Positions 24,470-33,243 of a DNA stretch of 55,086 nt are shown piece after piece. The notes under the pieces were generated by a model. It did no database searches. It saw nothing but the letters and a program-made list of their open reading frames with translations, and had not been told where the DNA came from. The position numbers and the translations under genes are program-made. Origin of the DNA: Ruminococcaceae bacterium OttesenSCG-928-A16 (GTDB lineage: Bacteria; Bacillota; Clostridia; Oscillospirales; Ruminococcaceae); assembly GCA_030267215.1 (NCBI GenBank), contig JAJDJP010000009.1:1-55086 (forward strand), in the 5' to 3' direction. How positions within the stretch are numbered: the stretch's first letter is position 1; each line of letters starts with the position of its first letter.

Positions 24470-25405
24470 ATGCCGCTTATTTTGCCACCGGCTTTACCGG
24501 CTGTTCAAATTTTGCAAGACGAAAATATTTTTATTATGCCCCAAAGTCGTGCCGCATCGCAAGATATTCGGCCCTTGGAAATTTTGGTGGTAAACCTGAT
24601 GCCGGATAAGATAGAAACCGAAACCCAGCTGGCCCGCATGCTGGCCAACAGCCCCCTGCAGGTAAAGCTAACGCTGCTGCGCACCGGCACACACACGGCC
24701 ACCCACACCAGCACGGCACACATGGCCGCTTTTTATAAAACGTTAGATGAAGTGCAGCGCAGCCGGTTTGACGGCATGATTGTAACCGGTGCCCCCATAG
24801 AGCATTTGCCCTACGAAGAAGTGGATTATTGGGAAGAATTAAAAAGCCTGTTTGCCTTTAGCCGCCAAAATGTATACAGCACTATTTACCTGTGTTGGGG
24901 GGCGCTTGCGGGGCTTTATTACCATTACGGTATCCCTAAAACCATGTTGCCCCAAAAGTTAAGTGGGGTGTTTAGCCACCGCGTTACCCGGCCCGATAAC
25001 CCCCTGGTGCGTGGCTTTGATGAACATTTTTATGCCCCCCACAGCCGCAACGCCGGGGTGCTAAAGCAAGAGGTGGAAAAACACCCCGGGCTGCGCATTT
25101 TGGCCGAAAGCGAAGAGGCAGGCCTGCACATGCTAAGCACCAAAGCCGGGCGCGAAATTTATATTTTAGGCCATATGGAGTACGACAAAGAAACCTTGAA
25201 AAACGAGTATAACCGAGACCTTGCCCGGGGGCTTGCCCCCAGCGTGCCCAAAAACTATTTTGAAAACGACGACCCAAACGCCCCCATTTTATACCGTTGG
25301 CGCAGCCATGCCCACCTGCTGTTTAGCAATTGGCTAAACTATTATGTGTACCAAAGCACCCCGTTCGATTTAAACACCCTTGCGCCCGAAACGCCGGAGA
25401 AATAA
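24470..25405 (+). CDS. metA: Homoserine O-acetyltransferase (MetA family, acetyl-CoA type)
   Basis: 311 residues; activates homoserine for methionine synthesis. Key positions fall on the reference numbering: Cys142 nucleophile in YLCWGAL, His235 and Glu237 in ILGHMEYD. Residue 111 is Glu (GAPIEHL), which in studied enzymes marks acetyl-CoA rather than succinyl-CoA use, so the product is likely O-acetylhomoserine. ATG follows AAAGGGGAG. It stands alone, with repeat copy B downstream. Confidence 0.95.
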   Translation: MPLILPPALPAVQILQDENIFIMPQSRAASQDIRPLEILVVNLMPDKIETETQLARMLANSPLQVKLTLLRTGTHTATHTSTAHMAAFYKTLDEVQRSRFDGMIVTGAPIEHLPYEEVDYWEELKSLFAFSRQNVYSTIYLCWGALAGLYYHYGIPKTMLPQKLSGVFSHRVTRPDNPLVRGFDEHFYAPHSRNAGVLKQEVEKHPGLRILAESEEAGLHMLSTKAGREIYILGHMEYDKETLKNEYNRDLARGLAPSVPKNYFENDDPNAPILYRWRSHAHLLFSNWLNYYVYQSTPFDLNTLAPETPEK

Positions 25406-25495
25406 GTATAAAGTTGTGCCATGTGGTGGGATAAAGATATTTGAACCCTTATTTGTTTTTTAAAGCGACTTTATTAAAAAGGTAAGTGGTAAATC

Positions 25496-25884
25496 AAGGT
25501 CAAGGGCGTTTCCTTTGTGGCCATTTAGCGATAAATGGCCGAAATCGCCGGGGAATCCGCCCCCGGTGGCGGAAAGGGAGGGTGTAGGAAAACGGAGTGA
25601 TGTGTTCTACTTTCTTCCATGGGAATTTCCCAGTTGAGTTTAGACGGAAAATTTCTGCTTCCCAGTTTTCCCTTTTGGTGGTAAAAATTACGCTGCGAAA
25701 TTCCCCATTAGCATGGAAATATGTGCCATATCGGGAACGCAGACTACTGGCACTTACCACATAATCATGGAAATACTTTGGCCGATATACTATAAATAAC
25801 CTGCTGCTCCGCATTTGTTTCCTTTGGCAAGGTAAATTGCGCTACGAAATTTCTTATTGGCTTTTTCTGTAAGGTCAAGTTCAA
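25496..25884 (-). repeat. Dispersed ~390 bp repeat, copy B
   Basis: Reverse-oriented homologue of 5479-5868. It contains the two quasi-palindromic cores (25685-25703 and 25834-25852) at the same distance as in copy A, and is bounded by the direct repeat AAGGTCAAG at 25496-25504 and 25871-25879. It sits between metA and cdaR and ends about 40 bp before the cdaR coding region, so it may affect that promoter. Confidence 0.72.
25500..25814 (-). other. 104-codon reading frame inside repeat copy B
   Basis: Open frame starting MRSSRLFIVYRPKYFHDYVV and ending KWPQRKRP, rich in Arg, Phe and Tyr. The same frame in copy A is interrupted by several stops without length changes. There is no clear ribosome binding site. 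It may be a by-product of the repeat's composition, or the intact member of a family of which copy A is dead. No function can be assigned. Confidence 0.25.
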
Positions 25885-25925
25885 TAAAGTAACCTTAGTT
25901 AGGGGGGCTTCCCATCAATCTTTCT

Positions 25926-27056
25926 TTGCAAAATGCCATGCAAATTGTAACCGAAATTAGCGATATTTTGCAGCAGCATGTAAACCTGATGGATGAAAAT
26001 GGCATTATTGTTGCCAGCACCGATTCCCGGCGCTTAAATACCTTTCATGAAGGTGCTGCCACCGTAATAAAGGGCAAATTAAGCGAGCTTATTATTACCG
26101 CAGATACCCAGTTTGAGGGCTCGCGCAAGGGCATTAACCTGCCGGTGATGCAGGATGATGAGATTGTGGGGGTAATTGGCATAACGGGCGAGTACGACGA
26201 GGTGGTAAAGTACGGGCAGGTTATTAAAAAGATGACCGAGATTTTGCTGCGGGAAAACCTGATGAACCAGCAAAAGAAAATTGACGACCGTATTCGCACC
26301 CGTTTTTTAGATGAATGGATTTTGGACGATGCGCCTCCAACCGCCGCCTTTGTGCAGCGTGGCGTGCGCTTGGGGCTGGATATTACGGTGCCCTACCGGG
26401 TAATGGTTGCCATAATTGCCGATATTAAACGCTATACCGATACCCCCGAGGGGCAGGTGCTGATAGATAAAATTAACCGCCGCCTGCGCCGCTGGATGGC
26501 GGCCGCCCCCGGGCAAATTTTTGCCAAAACCCCCTCGCGTGCCATCTGTTTGTTCCCGGCTTTGGGCTTAAACGATGCCCGCCTGCTTACCACTGCCCAG
26601 GCTTTGCAACGCTGCATACAAGAGGAATTTGGCATACAGATGCTGGTGGGCATAGATGGAGGCGCCGCCACGGTGCCCGAGGCATACCAGCAGGCAACCA
26701 AAGCCGTAATGGCTTGCAACCCCAAAATTGCCAAAACAGTTTGCCTATACAATAATATTAATCTCGAGATATTTTCCGACGAGGTGAGTGTGCACACCAA
26801 AAAGGAATTTATTCGCCGTATTTTCCGTGATATTCCGGAGGACGAGCTGAGCCTGTGGGTGCCGTTGTTGCAGGCATATTTCGATGCCAACGGCTCTATT
26901 TCGCAAGCGGCCGAGCGGTTGTTTTTACACAAAAACACCCTGCAATACCGGCTAAAAAAGCTGTACCAAATTACGGGCTATAACCCGCGCAATATGCAAG
27001 ACGCCACCCTGTTTGTGCTTGCGATTCAGTTCTATGCGCAAATAGAGGGCTCGTAG
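25926..27056 (+). CDS. cdaR: CdaR family sugar-diacid/glycerate-responsive regulator
   Basis: 376 residues. The N-terminal diacid recognition domain (about 5-130) shows INVMDE-like QHVNLMDENGIIVASTDSRR and GINLPVMQDDEIVGVIGITGEY. The C-terminal PucR-type helix-turn-helix is NGSISQAAERLFLHKNTLQYRLKKLYQITG. In E. coli the homologue activates galactarate, glucarate and glycerate genes. Here gntP and glycerate kinase genes follow, matching that regulon. The start is uncertain: TTG 25926 or ATG 25938, neither with an ideal ribosome binding site. Confidence 0.92.
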   Translation: MQNAMQIVTEISDILQQHVNLMDENGIIVASTDSRRLNTFHEGAATVIKGKLSELIITADTQFEGSRKGINLPVMQDDEIVGVIGITGEYDEVVKYGQVIKKMTEILLRENLMNQQKKIDDRIRTRFLDEWILDDAPPTAAFVQRGVRLGLDITVPYRVMVAIIADIKRYTDTPEGQVLIDKINRRLRRWMAAAPGQIFAKTPSRAICLFPALGLNDARLLTTAQALQRCIQEEFGIQMLVGIDGGAATVPEAYQQATKAVMACNPKIAKTVCLYNNINLEIFSDEVSVHTKKEFIRRIFRDIPEDELSLWVPLLQAYFDANGSISQAAERLFLHKNTLQYRLKKLYQITGYNPRNMQDATLFVLAIQFYAQIEGS

Positions 27057-27073
27057 CTATCGGCATGGTATGC

Positions 27074-27097
27074 AGCCCCCGTTTGGGGGCTTTTTTT
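27074..27097 (+). terminator. Terminator after cdaR
   Basis: AGCCCCC and GGGGGCT (27074-27080 with 27085-27091) pair around GTTT and are followed by seven Ts. Confidence 0.9.
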
Positions 27098-27304
27098 GGC
27101 ATTTTGTTCTTATTTTGTTCATTTTATATGGCAAGTTTGGTTTTGCAAACCAAAAAAACTGCATCCTTCTGTTCTTTGTAACATAGACAAGCCCCGCCCT
27201 CGCTTTCTATAATATGGGTAGCGGTACCTGCAAACAATTTGGCAGGTGGTTTTACAAGGGGCGCATTGTATTCTATGTGCCTCATAAAAAAAGGAGGTTT
27301 CACT

Positions 27305-28711
27305 ATGTCTGGCTTGCCGTTGATTATTGTATTTGTCATCGCCATCGTTGTCATGATTCTGGCCATCTCAAAGTTCAAAATTCACCCCTTCCTTTCCATC
27401 ATGGGTATTTCGCTTGTTTTGGGGCTTGTGGCGGGTATCCCGCTTATTAAGCAAACTGGGGCCGATGGTGCCGTACGCCTTGGCATTGCCGATGTAATTG
27501 GCGAAGGATTTTCGGGCACATTTAAAAGCATTGGTATTGTTATTATTTTGGGCGCGCTTATTGGTAGCATACTAGAGGTTACCGGCGCTGCCTTTAAACT
27601 GGCCGATGTAGTGGTAAAAATTGTTGGGCCCAAGCACCCCATTCTAGCCATCGAACTAATGGGCTGGATTGTTTCCATCCCCGTTTTCTGCGATTCCGGC
27701 TTTGTTATTCTTAACCCTATCCGCAAAGCTATGGTGCGGCGCACGGGTACCTCCAGCGTTGCCATGACAGTTGCGCTTTCGGCTGGGCTGTATGCTTCGC
27801 ACGTGTTTATTCCGCCAACACCGGGGCCCATTGCAGCGGCCAACACCTTGTACGAAGGGGTAGGCCAGCCGGTTAACCTGTTGTTGGTAATGGGGCTTGG
27901 CGCGCTGGTTTCTATCCCGGCCCTTATTGGTGCGTTTTTGTATGCCAAGTATATTGGCAAAAAGGTAAAATCTGCCGACGAAACCACCAACGAAGAAGAA
28001 GTGCAAAAAACCTACGAAGAATTAAAAGCTGCTTATGGCAAAATCCCGAACGGTTTTCTTTCGTTTGCGCCTATTGTTGTGCCCATTTTGCTAATGGCGG
28101 TGGGGTCCATTGCGTCTATGGCAAAATGGACAGGCTTTGCCTACACATTGTTTACCTTTTTAGGCACCCCCATTATTGCGCTTACCGTGGGAACTTTGTT
28201 TGGTGTTATTTTAATGGTAGACACCAAGATGATGAGCAAATTTTATGAAGTAACCAACGAAACCCTAAAAGTAACCGGCCCCATTTTGTTTGTTACCGCA
28301 GCCGGCGGCGTTTTGGGCAAGGTAATTGCCGAAAGCGGCATGGTTGGTTACATTACACAAAACGTTACCATATTGCAGGCCATTGGCATTTTCTTCCCGT
28401 TCCTGCTATCGGCTATTTTAAAAACCGCGCAGGGGTCTTCTACCGTTGCGCTAACCACCACCGCTGGCATTATGGCCCCGCTTATGGGTGTTATGGGGTT
28501 AGATACCCCTGTGCTGGTAGCCCTTACGGTTATGTCTATTGCGGCTGGCGCCATGACGGTTTCGCACGCAAACGACTCCTACTTCTGGGTGGTAACCAAC
28601 TTTGGAGAGTTAACCCCCGAACAAGGCTATAAAACCCAAACCATGGTTACGTTAATAGAGGGTTTGTGCTCCATGGTTGGTGTTGTTACTCTATGGCTTA
28701 TTTTTAAATAA
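27305..28711 (+). CDS. gntP: GntP family permease
   Basis: 468 residues, about 12-14 hydrophobic segments; imports gluconate, glycerate or related sugar acids. Family blocks include FSGTFKSIGIVIILGALIG, SIPVFCDSGFVIL and HVFIPPTPGPIAAANTL, and near the end MTVSHANDSYFWVV. ATG 27305 follows AAAGGAGG; an upstream in-frame start at 27239 lacks a site. Flanked by cdaR and glycerate kinase, so glycerate is a good candidate substrate. Confidence 0.93.
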   Translation: MSGLPLIIVFVIAIVVMILAISKFKIHPFLSIMGISLVLGLVAGIPLIKQTGADGAVRLGIADVIGEGFSGTFKSIGIVIILGALIGSILEVTGAAFKLADVVVKIVGPKHPILAIELMGWIVSIPVFCDSGFVILNPIRKAMVRRTGTSSVAMTVALSAGLYASHVFIPPTPGPIAAANTLYEGVGQPVNLLLVMGLGALVSIPALIGAFLYAKYIGKKVKSADETTNEEEVQKTYEELKAAYGKIPNGFLSFAPIVVPILLMAVGSIASMAKWTGFAYTLFTFLGTPIIALTVGTLFGVILMVDTKMMSKFYEVTNETLKVTGPILFVTAAGGVLGKVIAESGMVGYITQNVTILQAIGIFFPFLLSAILKTAQGSSTVALTTTAGIMAPLMGVMGLDTPVLVALTVMSIAAGAMTVSHANDSYFWVVTNFGELTPEQGYKTQTMVTLIEGLCSMVGVVTLWLIFK

Positions 28712-28727
28712 AGGTAGCTTTTTCTTG

Positions 28728-28767
28728 TCGGGCGTGTTTAATGCTAACCAGTGTCAAACACGCCCGA
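28728..28767 (+). terminator. Hairpin between gntP and glycerate kinase
   Basis: Perfect 12-bp stem (28728-28739 with 28756-28767) with a 16-nt loop. There is no T-run right after, so it may protect or attenuate rather than fully terminate. Confidence 0.5.
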
Positions 28768-28820
28768 TACACAAAATTAATTTTATTTGCAAAAAATCAA
28801 CAATACATTTGTTCTTTTTT

Positions 28821-28885
28821 TCGATGTCCTTCTAAGGGCGTTTTGCCCGAAAAACCTTTGCAGTGTGAATTTTGAACAAAGGATG
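28821..28885 (-). repeat. Degenerate half copy of the REP/MITE-like element
   Basis: On the minus strand TTTTTCGGGCAAAACGCCCTTAGAAGGAC resembles, with changes, the right half of the element at 54024-54140. The nested GGGC/GCCC hairpin is kept. The left half is not recognisable. Given here as two pieces of the same motif: the CGGGCAAAACGCCC core and the following TTAGAAGGAC. Confidence 0.5.
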
Positions 28886-28946
28886 ATTTGGGAAAGCTAC
28901 TACCTATGCGCCCAATGCTTAAATATCTTCCCGGAGGAAACCCACC

Positions 28947-30080
28947 ATGAAAAAAGTTTTGCTGATTCCGGATTCGTTTAAGGGCACCATGAGTTCTGCC
29001 GAGATATGTACCATTATGCGGCAAAATGTGTTGCAATATTACCCAACAGCGCAGGTGGTAGAAATACCCGTAGCCGATGGCGGTGAAGGCAGTGTGGATG
29101 CTTTTTTGGCGGCTGTGGGCGGCAAAAAAATAAGCCTTGTGGTAAAAGGCCCTTTTATGCAGGATATGGACAGCTTTTATGCTTTGCTGCCCGATGGCAC
29201 TGCGGTGGTTGAGATGGCGGCCTGCGCAGGTTTGCCGCTGGTGGGCGATACCCTTACACCCGACAAAACCACTACCTACGGTGTGGGGCAGCTAATATTG
29301 CATGCTGTAAACCAGGGCTGCAAAAAGCTGGTGGTGGCCCTTGGCGGCAGCGCTACTAACGACCTTGGCGCCGGTGCGGCAGCGGCTTTGGGGGTGCGCT
29401 TTATAAACGGTGCGGGGCAAGCCTTTGTGCCCACCGGTGGCACCCTGGCGCAAATTAAGCAAATAGACATGAGCGGGCTTACCCCCGCCCTAAAAAACGT
29501 AGATATTGTTACCATGTGCGATATTGATAACCCGCTATATGGCGAAACCGGTGCGGCGGCCATTTTTGGCCCGCAAAAGGGGGCAAGCCCCGCCATGGTT
29601 GCCCTGCTGGACGATGGCCTGCGCAGTGCTGCCGATGTGATACAGCAGCAGCTGGGGTGCGATATAGCCCACCTGCCCGGCGCAGGCGCGGCGGGTGGCA
29701 TGGGCGGCGGCATGGTTGCTTTTTTGGGCAGCCGCCTGCAAATGGGTATACAAACCGTGCTGGATACCGTTGGGTTTGACGATTTATTGCAGGATGCTGA
29801 TATGATTTTTACCGGCGAGGGCAAGCTGGATACCCAAAGCCTGCGGGGCAAGGTTGTGGTGGGGGTTGCCCGCCGTGCCAAACCCAAACAGGTGCCGGTA
29901 ATTGCCGTGGTGGGCGATATTGGCGATGGTATTGAACAGGTGTACCAAGAGGGTGTAAGCGCTGTGTTTAGCATTAACCGTGTGGCGGTAGATTTTGCGG
30001 CCGCCAAACTGCGCAGCCCTAAAGACCTAGCCCTAACCATGGATAACCTGATGCGGTTTTGCCAAACGATGGGCTTATAA
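28947..30080 (+). CDS. glxK: Glycerate kinase
   Basis: 377 residues, type I glycerate kinase (GarK/GlxK family); phosphorylates D-glycerate to a phosphoglycerate that enters glycolysis. It starts KKVLLIPDSFKGTMSSAE, with PVADGGEGSVDAF near 40, VALGGSATNDLGAGAA near 132 and IFTGEGKLDTQSLRGK near 290, the family's conserved blocks. ATG follows GGAGG. It completes a regulator-permease-kinase set with cdaR and gntP. Confidence 0.95.
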   Translation: MKKVLLIPDSFKGTMSSAEICTIMRQNVLQYYPTAQVVEIPVADGGEGSVDAFLAAVGGKKISLVVKGPFMQDMDSFYALLPDGTAVVEMAACAGLPLVGDTLTPDKTTTYGVGQLILHAVNQGCKKLVVALGGSATNDLGAGAAAALGVRFINGAGQAFVPTGGTLAQIKQIDMSGLTPALKNVDIVTMCDIDNPLYGETGAAAIFGPQKGASPAMVALLDDGLRSAADVIQQQLGCDIAHLPGAGAAGGMGGGMVAFLGSRLQMGIQTVLDTVGFDDLLQDADMIFTGEGKLDTQSLRGKVVVGVARRAKPKQVPVIAVVGDIGDGIEQVYQEGVSAVFSINRVAVDFAAAKLRSPKDLALTMDNLMRFCQTMGL

Positions 30081-30106
30081 ATATTGTATAAGACACTATA
30101 AAAACT

Positions 30107-30137
30107 AAGTGCCGAAACATTTTTTGTTTCGGCACTT
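30107..30137. terminator. Bidirectional terminator between glycerate kinase and peptidase genes
   Basis: 13-bp perfect stem (30107-30119 with 30125-30137) between convergent genes. Confidence 0.88.
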
Positions 30138-30144
30138 TGCTTAT

Positions 30145-31839
30145 TTATTTAGCCAATGGGTGGTTTTTCAGCCAATCAAACATTTCGGCACCAACCTGCT
30201 GCATGGCGCCTTCTTCAAACGGGGTGGCAAGCCCGGCGGCGTGCACAAGGCCGGTGTAGCTTTTGGTGCCGGCCTGCTGCACCAGTGCCATATACCGCTG
30301 CCAGGCATCGGCTTTGTCTTTTTTGTGGGCCAGGTAAAATTGCAGGGCAACGGCCTGCGCCAGCACATAATCGATATAATAAAAAGGGGCCTCGTAAATG
30401 TGCAGTTGGCGCTGCCAGCCCGCGCCACGGCTGTAAAAGGGCAGGGCTTCAAAATCGTTCCAGGGGCGGTATTTGCGCTCTAGCTCTAGCCAAAGTTGGT
30501 TGCGCTGGGCTGGGGTTAGGCCCGGGCGCTCGTACACTTCCTGCTGAAACTCATCTACCTGGCAGCCATAGGGCATAAAAAACAGCGTATCTTCGGCGTG
30601 CGAAAGCTCGTACTTTTGGGTATTGGCCCCAAAGAACAGATGATGGTAAGCATCGGTTAAAAATTCCATGCTCATGGAATGGATTTCGCAGCTTTCGAGG
30701 CCGGGGCTGCGCAGCTCTGCCGGCAGGTTTTGTTCGGCGGCCACATAGGCCGCAAAGGCGTGGCCGGCTTCGTGGGTTAGCACGTCAACATCGCCGGCGG
30801 TGCCGTTAAAGTTGCTAAAAATAAAGGGGCTTTTGTAACCGGGGATGTAGGTGCAATACCCGCCCGGTGCCTTGCCGGGCTTTGCCAGTACATCAAACAG
30901 GCCGCCGTCCATCATAAAATCGATAAAGCTGGCGGTTTGGGGCGAAAGGCCCCGGTACATGGTTTGGCCAGCCGCCAAAATTTCTTCGGGCGTGCCGGTG
31001 GGGGTGGGGTTGCCGTCTTTAAACGAGAGCGGGTCGTCGTAAAATTTAAAATCTGCCACGCCAATGCGGGCGGCTTGCATAGCCTTTAGTTTTTGGGCAA
31101 ACGGCACAATGCCGGTGGCAACCGCTGTGCGGCAGCGTTCAATATCGGCACGGGTATAGCCCACCCGCTCCATGCGGATATCGCCCAGCGGGGTAAAGGT
31201 TTTGTAGCCCAGCAAATTTGCCTGTTGCGTGCGGTTTTGTACCATTTTGTCGTAAATTTCGTCCAGCTCTTCACGGTGGGTGTCAAAAAAACCGCCTTCA
31301 GCCTCGTAGGCTTGTTTGCGCACGGCACGGTTTACATTTTGCTTAAAAGGGGTTAGTTGCGCCACCGTTAGCTGCTGCCCGTTAAAAGGGATACGCGCTG
31401 AAGCGTACAGTTTTTGGTAAGCGGTAGAAAGTACGTTTTCTTTCTGTTGCAGCGGAATAAGCCGCTCGTCGCTAGATTTTACCGCAATCTCCAGTTTTTC
31501 TAGCAGCAGGTTGCCATATTTTTGGCCCAGCGCCGCCTTGTGGGGCGAGGCCAGCAGCGCACGGTACAGCCCCAGCGCTTTATCGGCAATTACCGGCGAT
31601 TGCTCGTCAAAATAATCATTTTCGGCGTTATAAAATTCATCGCGGGTGTCTACCGTGTGCCGAATAGACGCAATGGTGCCGGCGGTGCTTAAAGCGTCGG
31701 CGGCCTGCCCGTAGGCCTCAAAAATTTCCACCACCTGCTGCCCGTTTTGGGCCTGGCCCACCTTGGTGGCAAGTGCGGTGTATTCCTTTTCCAGCGCGGC
31801 AATATCAGGGCGCTGGTAACTCATTTCATCAAATTTCAA
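30145..31839 (-). CDS. M3 family oligoendopeptidase
   Basis: 564 residues; a cytoplasmic zinc peptidase that trims short peptides. The zinc motif HEAGH is at 356-360, followed about 25-30 residues on by the third ligand region (LESCEIHSMSMEFL). It ends with the family's late Tyr-rich segment (YYIDYVLAQAVALQFY). I choose TTG 31839 (MKFDEMSYQRPD) because GAGGGA lies at correct spacing and M3 relatives begin in this way. The longer open frame to 31920 lacks a site. Confidence 0.93.
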   Translation of the reverse strand: MKFDEMSYQRPDIAALEKEYTALATKVGQAQNGQQVVEIFEAYGQAADALSTAGTIASIRHTVDTRDEFYNAENDYFDEQSPVIADKALGLYRALLASPHKAALGQKYGNLLLEKLEIAVKSSDERLIPLQQKENVLSTAYQKLYASARIPFNGQQLTVAQLTPFKQNVNRAVRKQAYEAEGGFFDTHREELDEIYDKMVQNRTQQANLLGYKTFTPLGDIRMERVGYTRADIERCRTAVATGIVPFAQKLKAMQAARIGVADFKFYDDPLSFKDGNPTPTGTPEEILAAGQTMYRGLSPQTASFIDFMMDGGLFDVLAKPGKAPGGYCTYIPGYKSPFIFSNFNGTAGDVDVLTHEAGHAFAAYVAAEQNLPAELRSPGLESCEIHSMSMEFLTDAYHHLFFGANTQKYELSHAEDTLFFMPYGCQVDEFQQEVYERPGLTPAQRNQLWLELERKYRPWNDFEALPFYSRGAGWQRQLHIYEAPFYYIDYVLAQAVALQFYLAHKKDKADAWQRYMALVQQAGTKSYTGLVHAAGLATPFEEGAMQQVGAEMFDWLKNHPLAK

Positions 31840-32083
31840 AAAAATCCCTCTTTTCTGCTTGCGTTTTGCATGCTTAAATAATAGCACGAAACCCCGCCTG
31901 CCGCCAGCCCTTGGCTGCAATTTGGGGTGCCCTTTTGCGCTGTTTAAAAGCTAGTTTTAAATTTTGTTCTCCGCCCCTCTGCAAGCGGGTACCCATAAAA
32001 TGCTGCCGGCAGGGCTGTACAAGCCGTGCGGGGCGTTGTATAATAAAAAACGAGCTAGTACGCTGGCAGCCGCCGGCGGATAA
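31840..32083. other. Spacer between the divergent peptidase and folT genes
   Basis: No gene seen. The folT promoter and the peptidase promoter should lie here; a TTGTATAAT-like box near 32036-32044 could be the -10 for the riboswitch RNA. Confidence 0.4.
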
Positions 32084-32196
32084 GGCAGAGTAAGGGCACA
32101 TGCGTAAAGTGCCGCCCCAACGGGGAGTTGTGGGGCGGACGAAAAGCAGCGGGGCAAAACCCCATGCTTGCGGTGTGTGCCTTGCATCCCGCTGCC
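32084..32196 (+). promoter_or_regulatory. THF (tetrahydrofolate) riboswitch
   Basis: Matches the folT-motif consensus in order: GGCAGAGTA at the 5' side of P1, GCGTAAAGTGCC, GGGGAGTTG, GGACGAAAAGC, GGTGTGTGCCTTGCATCCC, and the closing CTGCC (32192-32196) that pairs with GGCAG (32084-32088). The P2 arms near 32092-32104 and 32170-32183 also pair. It senses reduced folate and lies just upstream of the folate transporter gene folT. Confidence 0.9.
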
Positions 32197-32230
32197 GCAT
32201 AAAGGGTTTTTGCATCCCTTTTTATGTGGC
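32194..32230 (+). promoter_or_regulatory. Expression-platform hairpin of the THF riboswitch
   Basis: GCCGCATAAAGGG pairs with CCCTTTTTATGTGGC, with one bulge. The left arm shares its first bases with the 3' strand of riboswitch P1, so the two structures compete. The T-run is inside the stem, not after it, so the mode (termination or masking) is unclear. Confidence 0.6.
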
Positions 32231-32268
32231 GCTCGTATTTTCGCCATATTAAAAGGAGGGATTTTTTG

Positions 32269-32835
32269 ATGCAAGAAACTAAAAAGATAGGGTTTGTGGC
32301 TTATTGGCGCAGCGCTGCAAGCCAGGTTAAGCAGGTGCGCACATTGGCGGGGGCGGGGCTATTAGCAGCGCTTGGCACCGCGCTTAAGTTCTTAATTATT
32401 CCGCTTAGCCAGGTGTTGCGCATTAACTTTGCTTTTTTAAGCACCGCCCTGGCCGGTTACATGTACGGCCCCATTGTGGCGGGGCTGGTGGCCGCTGTGG
32501 CCGATATTTTGGGCTTTTTGGTAGGCCCGCCCACAGGGCCCTATTCGCCGGCATTTACGGTGGTTGCTTTTGTAGGTGGTTTTTTATATGGCTGCTGGCT
32601 ATACAAAAAACCGGTGCGGCTGTGGCGTAGTTTTTGTGCCCACGCTACCTACATAGGGGTGGTTAGCTTTTTGTTAAACCCGCTGCTGCTAAAATGGATG
32701 TACGGCAATGCCTATACGGGGCTTGTGCTGGCCCGTATACCGCTAAATGCCGTTATGCTGCCGCTGGGCACCCTTCTTATTTACCTGCTGCAAAAAGTGG
32801 TTGAACGGCAACCAGGCCTGCTGCCAAACGCATAA
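32269..32835 (+). CDS. folT: Folate ECF transporter S component
   Basis: 188 residues, six hydrophobic segments, the substrate-binding subunit of an energy-coupling factor transporter. LRINFAFLSTALAGYMYGPIVAG near 55-77 and GPYSPAFTVVAFVGGFLYG are typical of FolT. ATG 32269 follows AAAAGGAGGG; an in-frame ATG at 32224 lies within the riboswitch platform. The shared A and T subunits are not in the window. Expected to be switched off when tetrahydrofolate is abundant. Confidence 0.93.
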   Translation: MQETKKIGFVAYWRSAASQVKQVRTLAGAGLLAALGTALKFLIIPLSQVLRINFAFLSTALAGYMYGPIVAGLVAAVADILGFLVGPPTGPYSPAFTVVAFVGGFLYGCWLYKKPVRLWRSFCAHATYIGVVSFLLNPLLLKWMYGNAYTGLVLARIPLNAVMLPLGTLLIYLLQKVVERQPGLLPNA

Positions 32836-32872
32836 AATTTATAAAAAAACATAATTAAAGGAGTGCTAACCC

Positions 32873-33139
32873 ATGGATGTAAAACAACTTACCAGCTTTA
32901 TTACCGACCGTGTAGACCCCGCCAAACTAACCGATGCCAAAGCCCTGCTAAGCGATTTTTTGGGCGAAGACAACAAATTAGATGTGGGTGATATTACCCG
33001 CTTTTTAAGCAAATTGGGCGGGCTGTTAAAACCCGGCAAAGCCGATGAAGTAAAAGAGGCTGTTACCAAATTTGCGGGCGAAAATGCCGCCGGTGGCTTA
33101 AACCTTGGCGACATTGCTGGCAAAATTTTTGGCAAATGA
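32873..33139 (+). CDS. Small helical protein, 88 residues
   Basis: Not recognised. It begins MDVKQLTSFITDRVDPAKL; amphipathic helices alternate with Gly-containing turns (LSKLGGLLKPGKADEVK), ending GDIAGKIFGK. No signal peptide or membrane helix. A good AAAGGAG precedes the ATG and a 22-bp terminator follows, so it is a real gene. It is the only gene in the window with a TGA stop. It may be co-transcribed with folT, 37 bp upstream. Confidence 0.8.
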   Translation: MDVKQLTSFITDRVDPAKLTDAKALLSDFLGEDNKLDVGDITRFLSKLGGLLKPGKADEVKEAVTKFAGENAAGGLNLGDIAGKIFGK

Positions 33140-33163
33140 CATTGTTGCTATAATAATGAATAT

Positions 33164-33208
33164 AAAAGCAAGCCCGTTTATACCAATGGTATAAACGGGC
33201 TTGCTTTT
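33164..33208. terminator. Very strong bidirectional terminator
   Basis: Perfect 22-bp stem (33164-33185 with 33187-33208), A-run on one side and T-run on the other, between convergent genes. Confidence 0.93.
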
Positions 33209-33243
33209 TACTAAACTGCCACAGAATGATTAAAAACAGGCTC

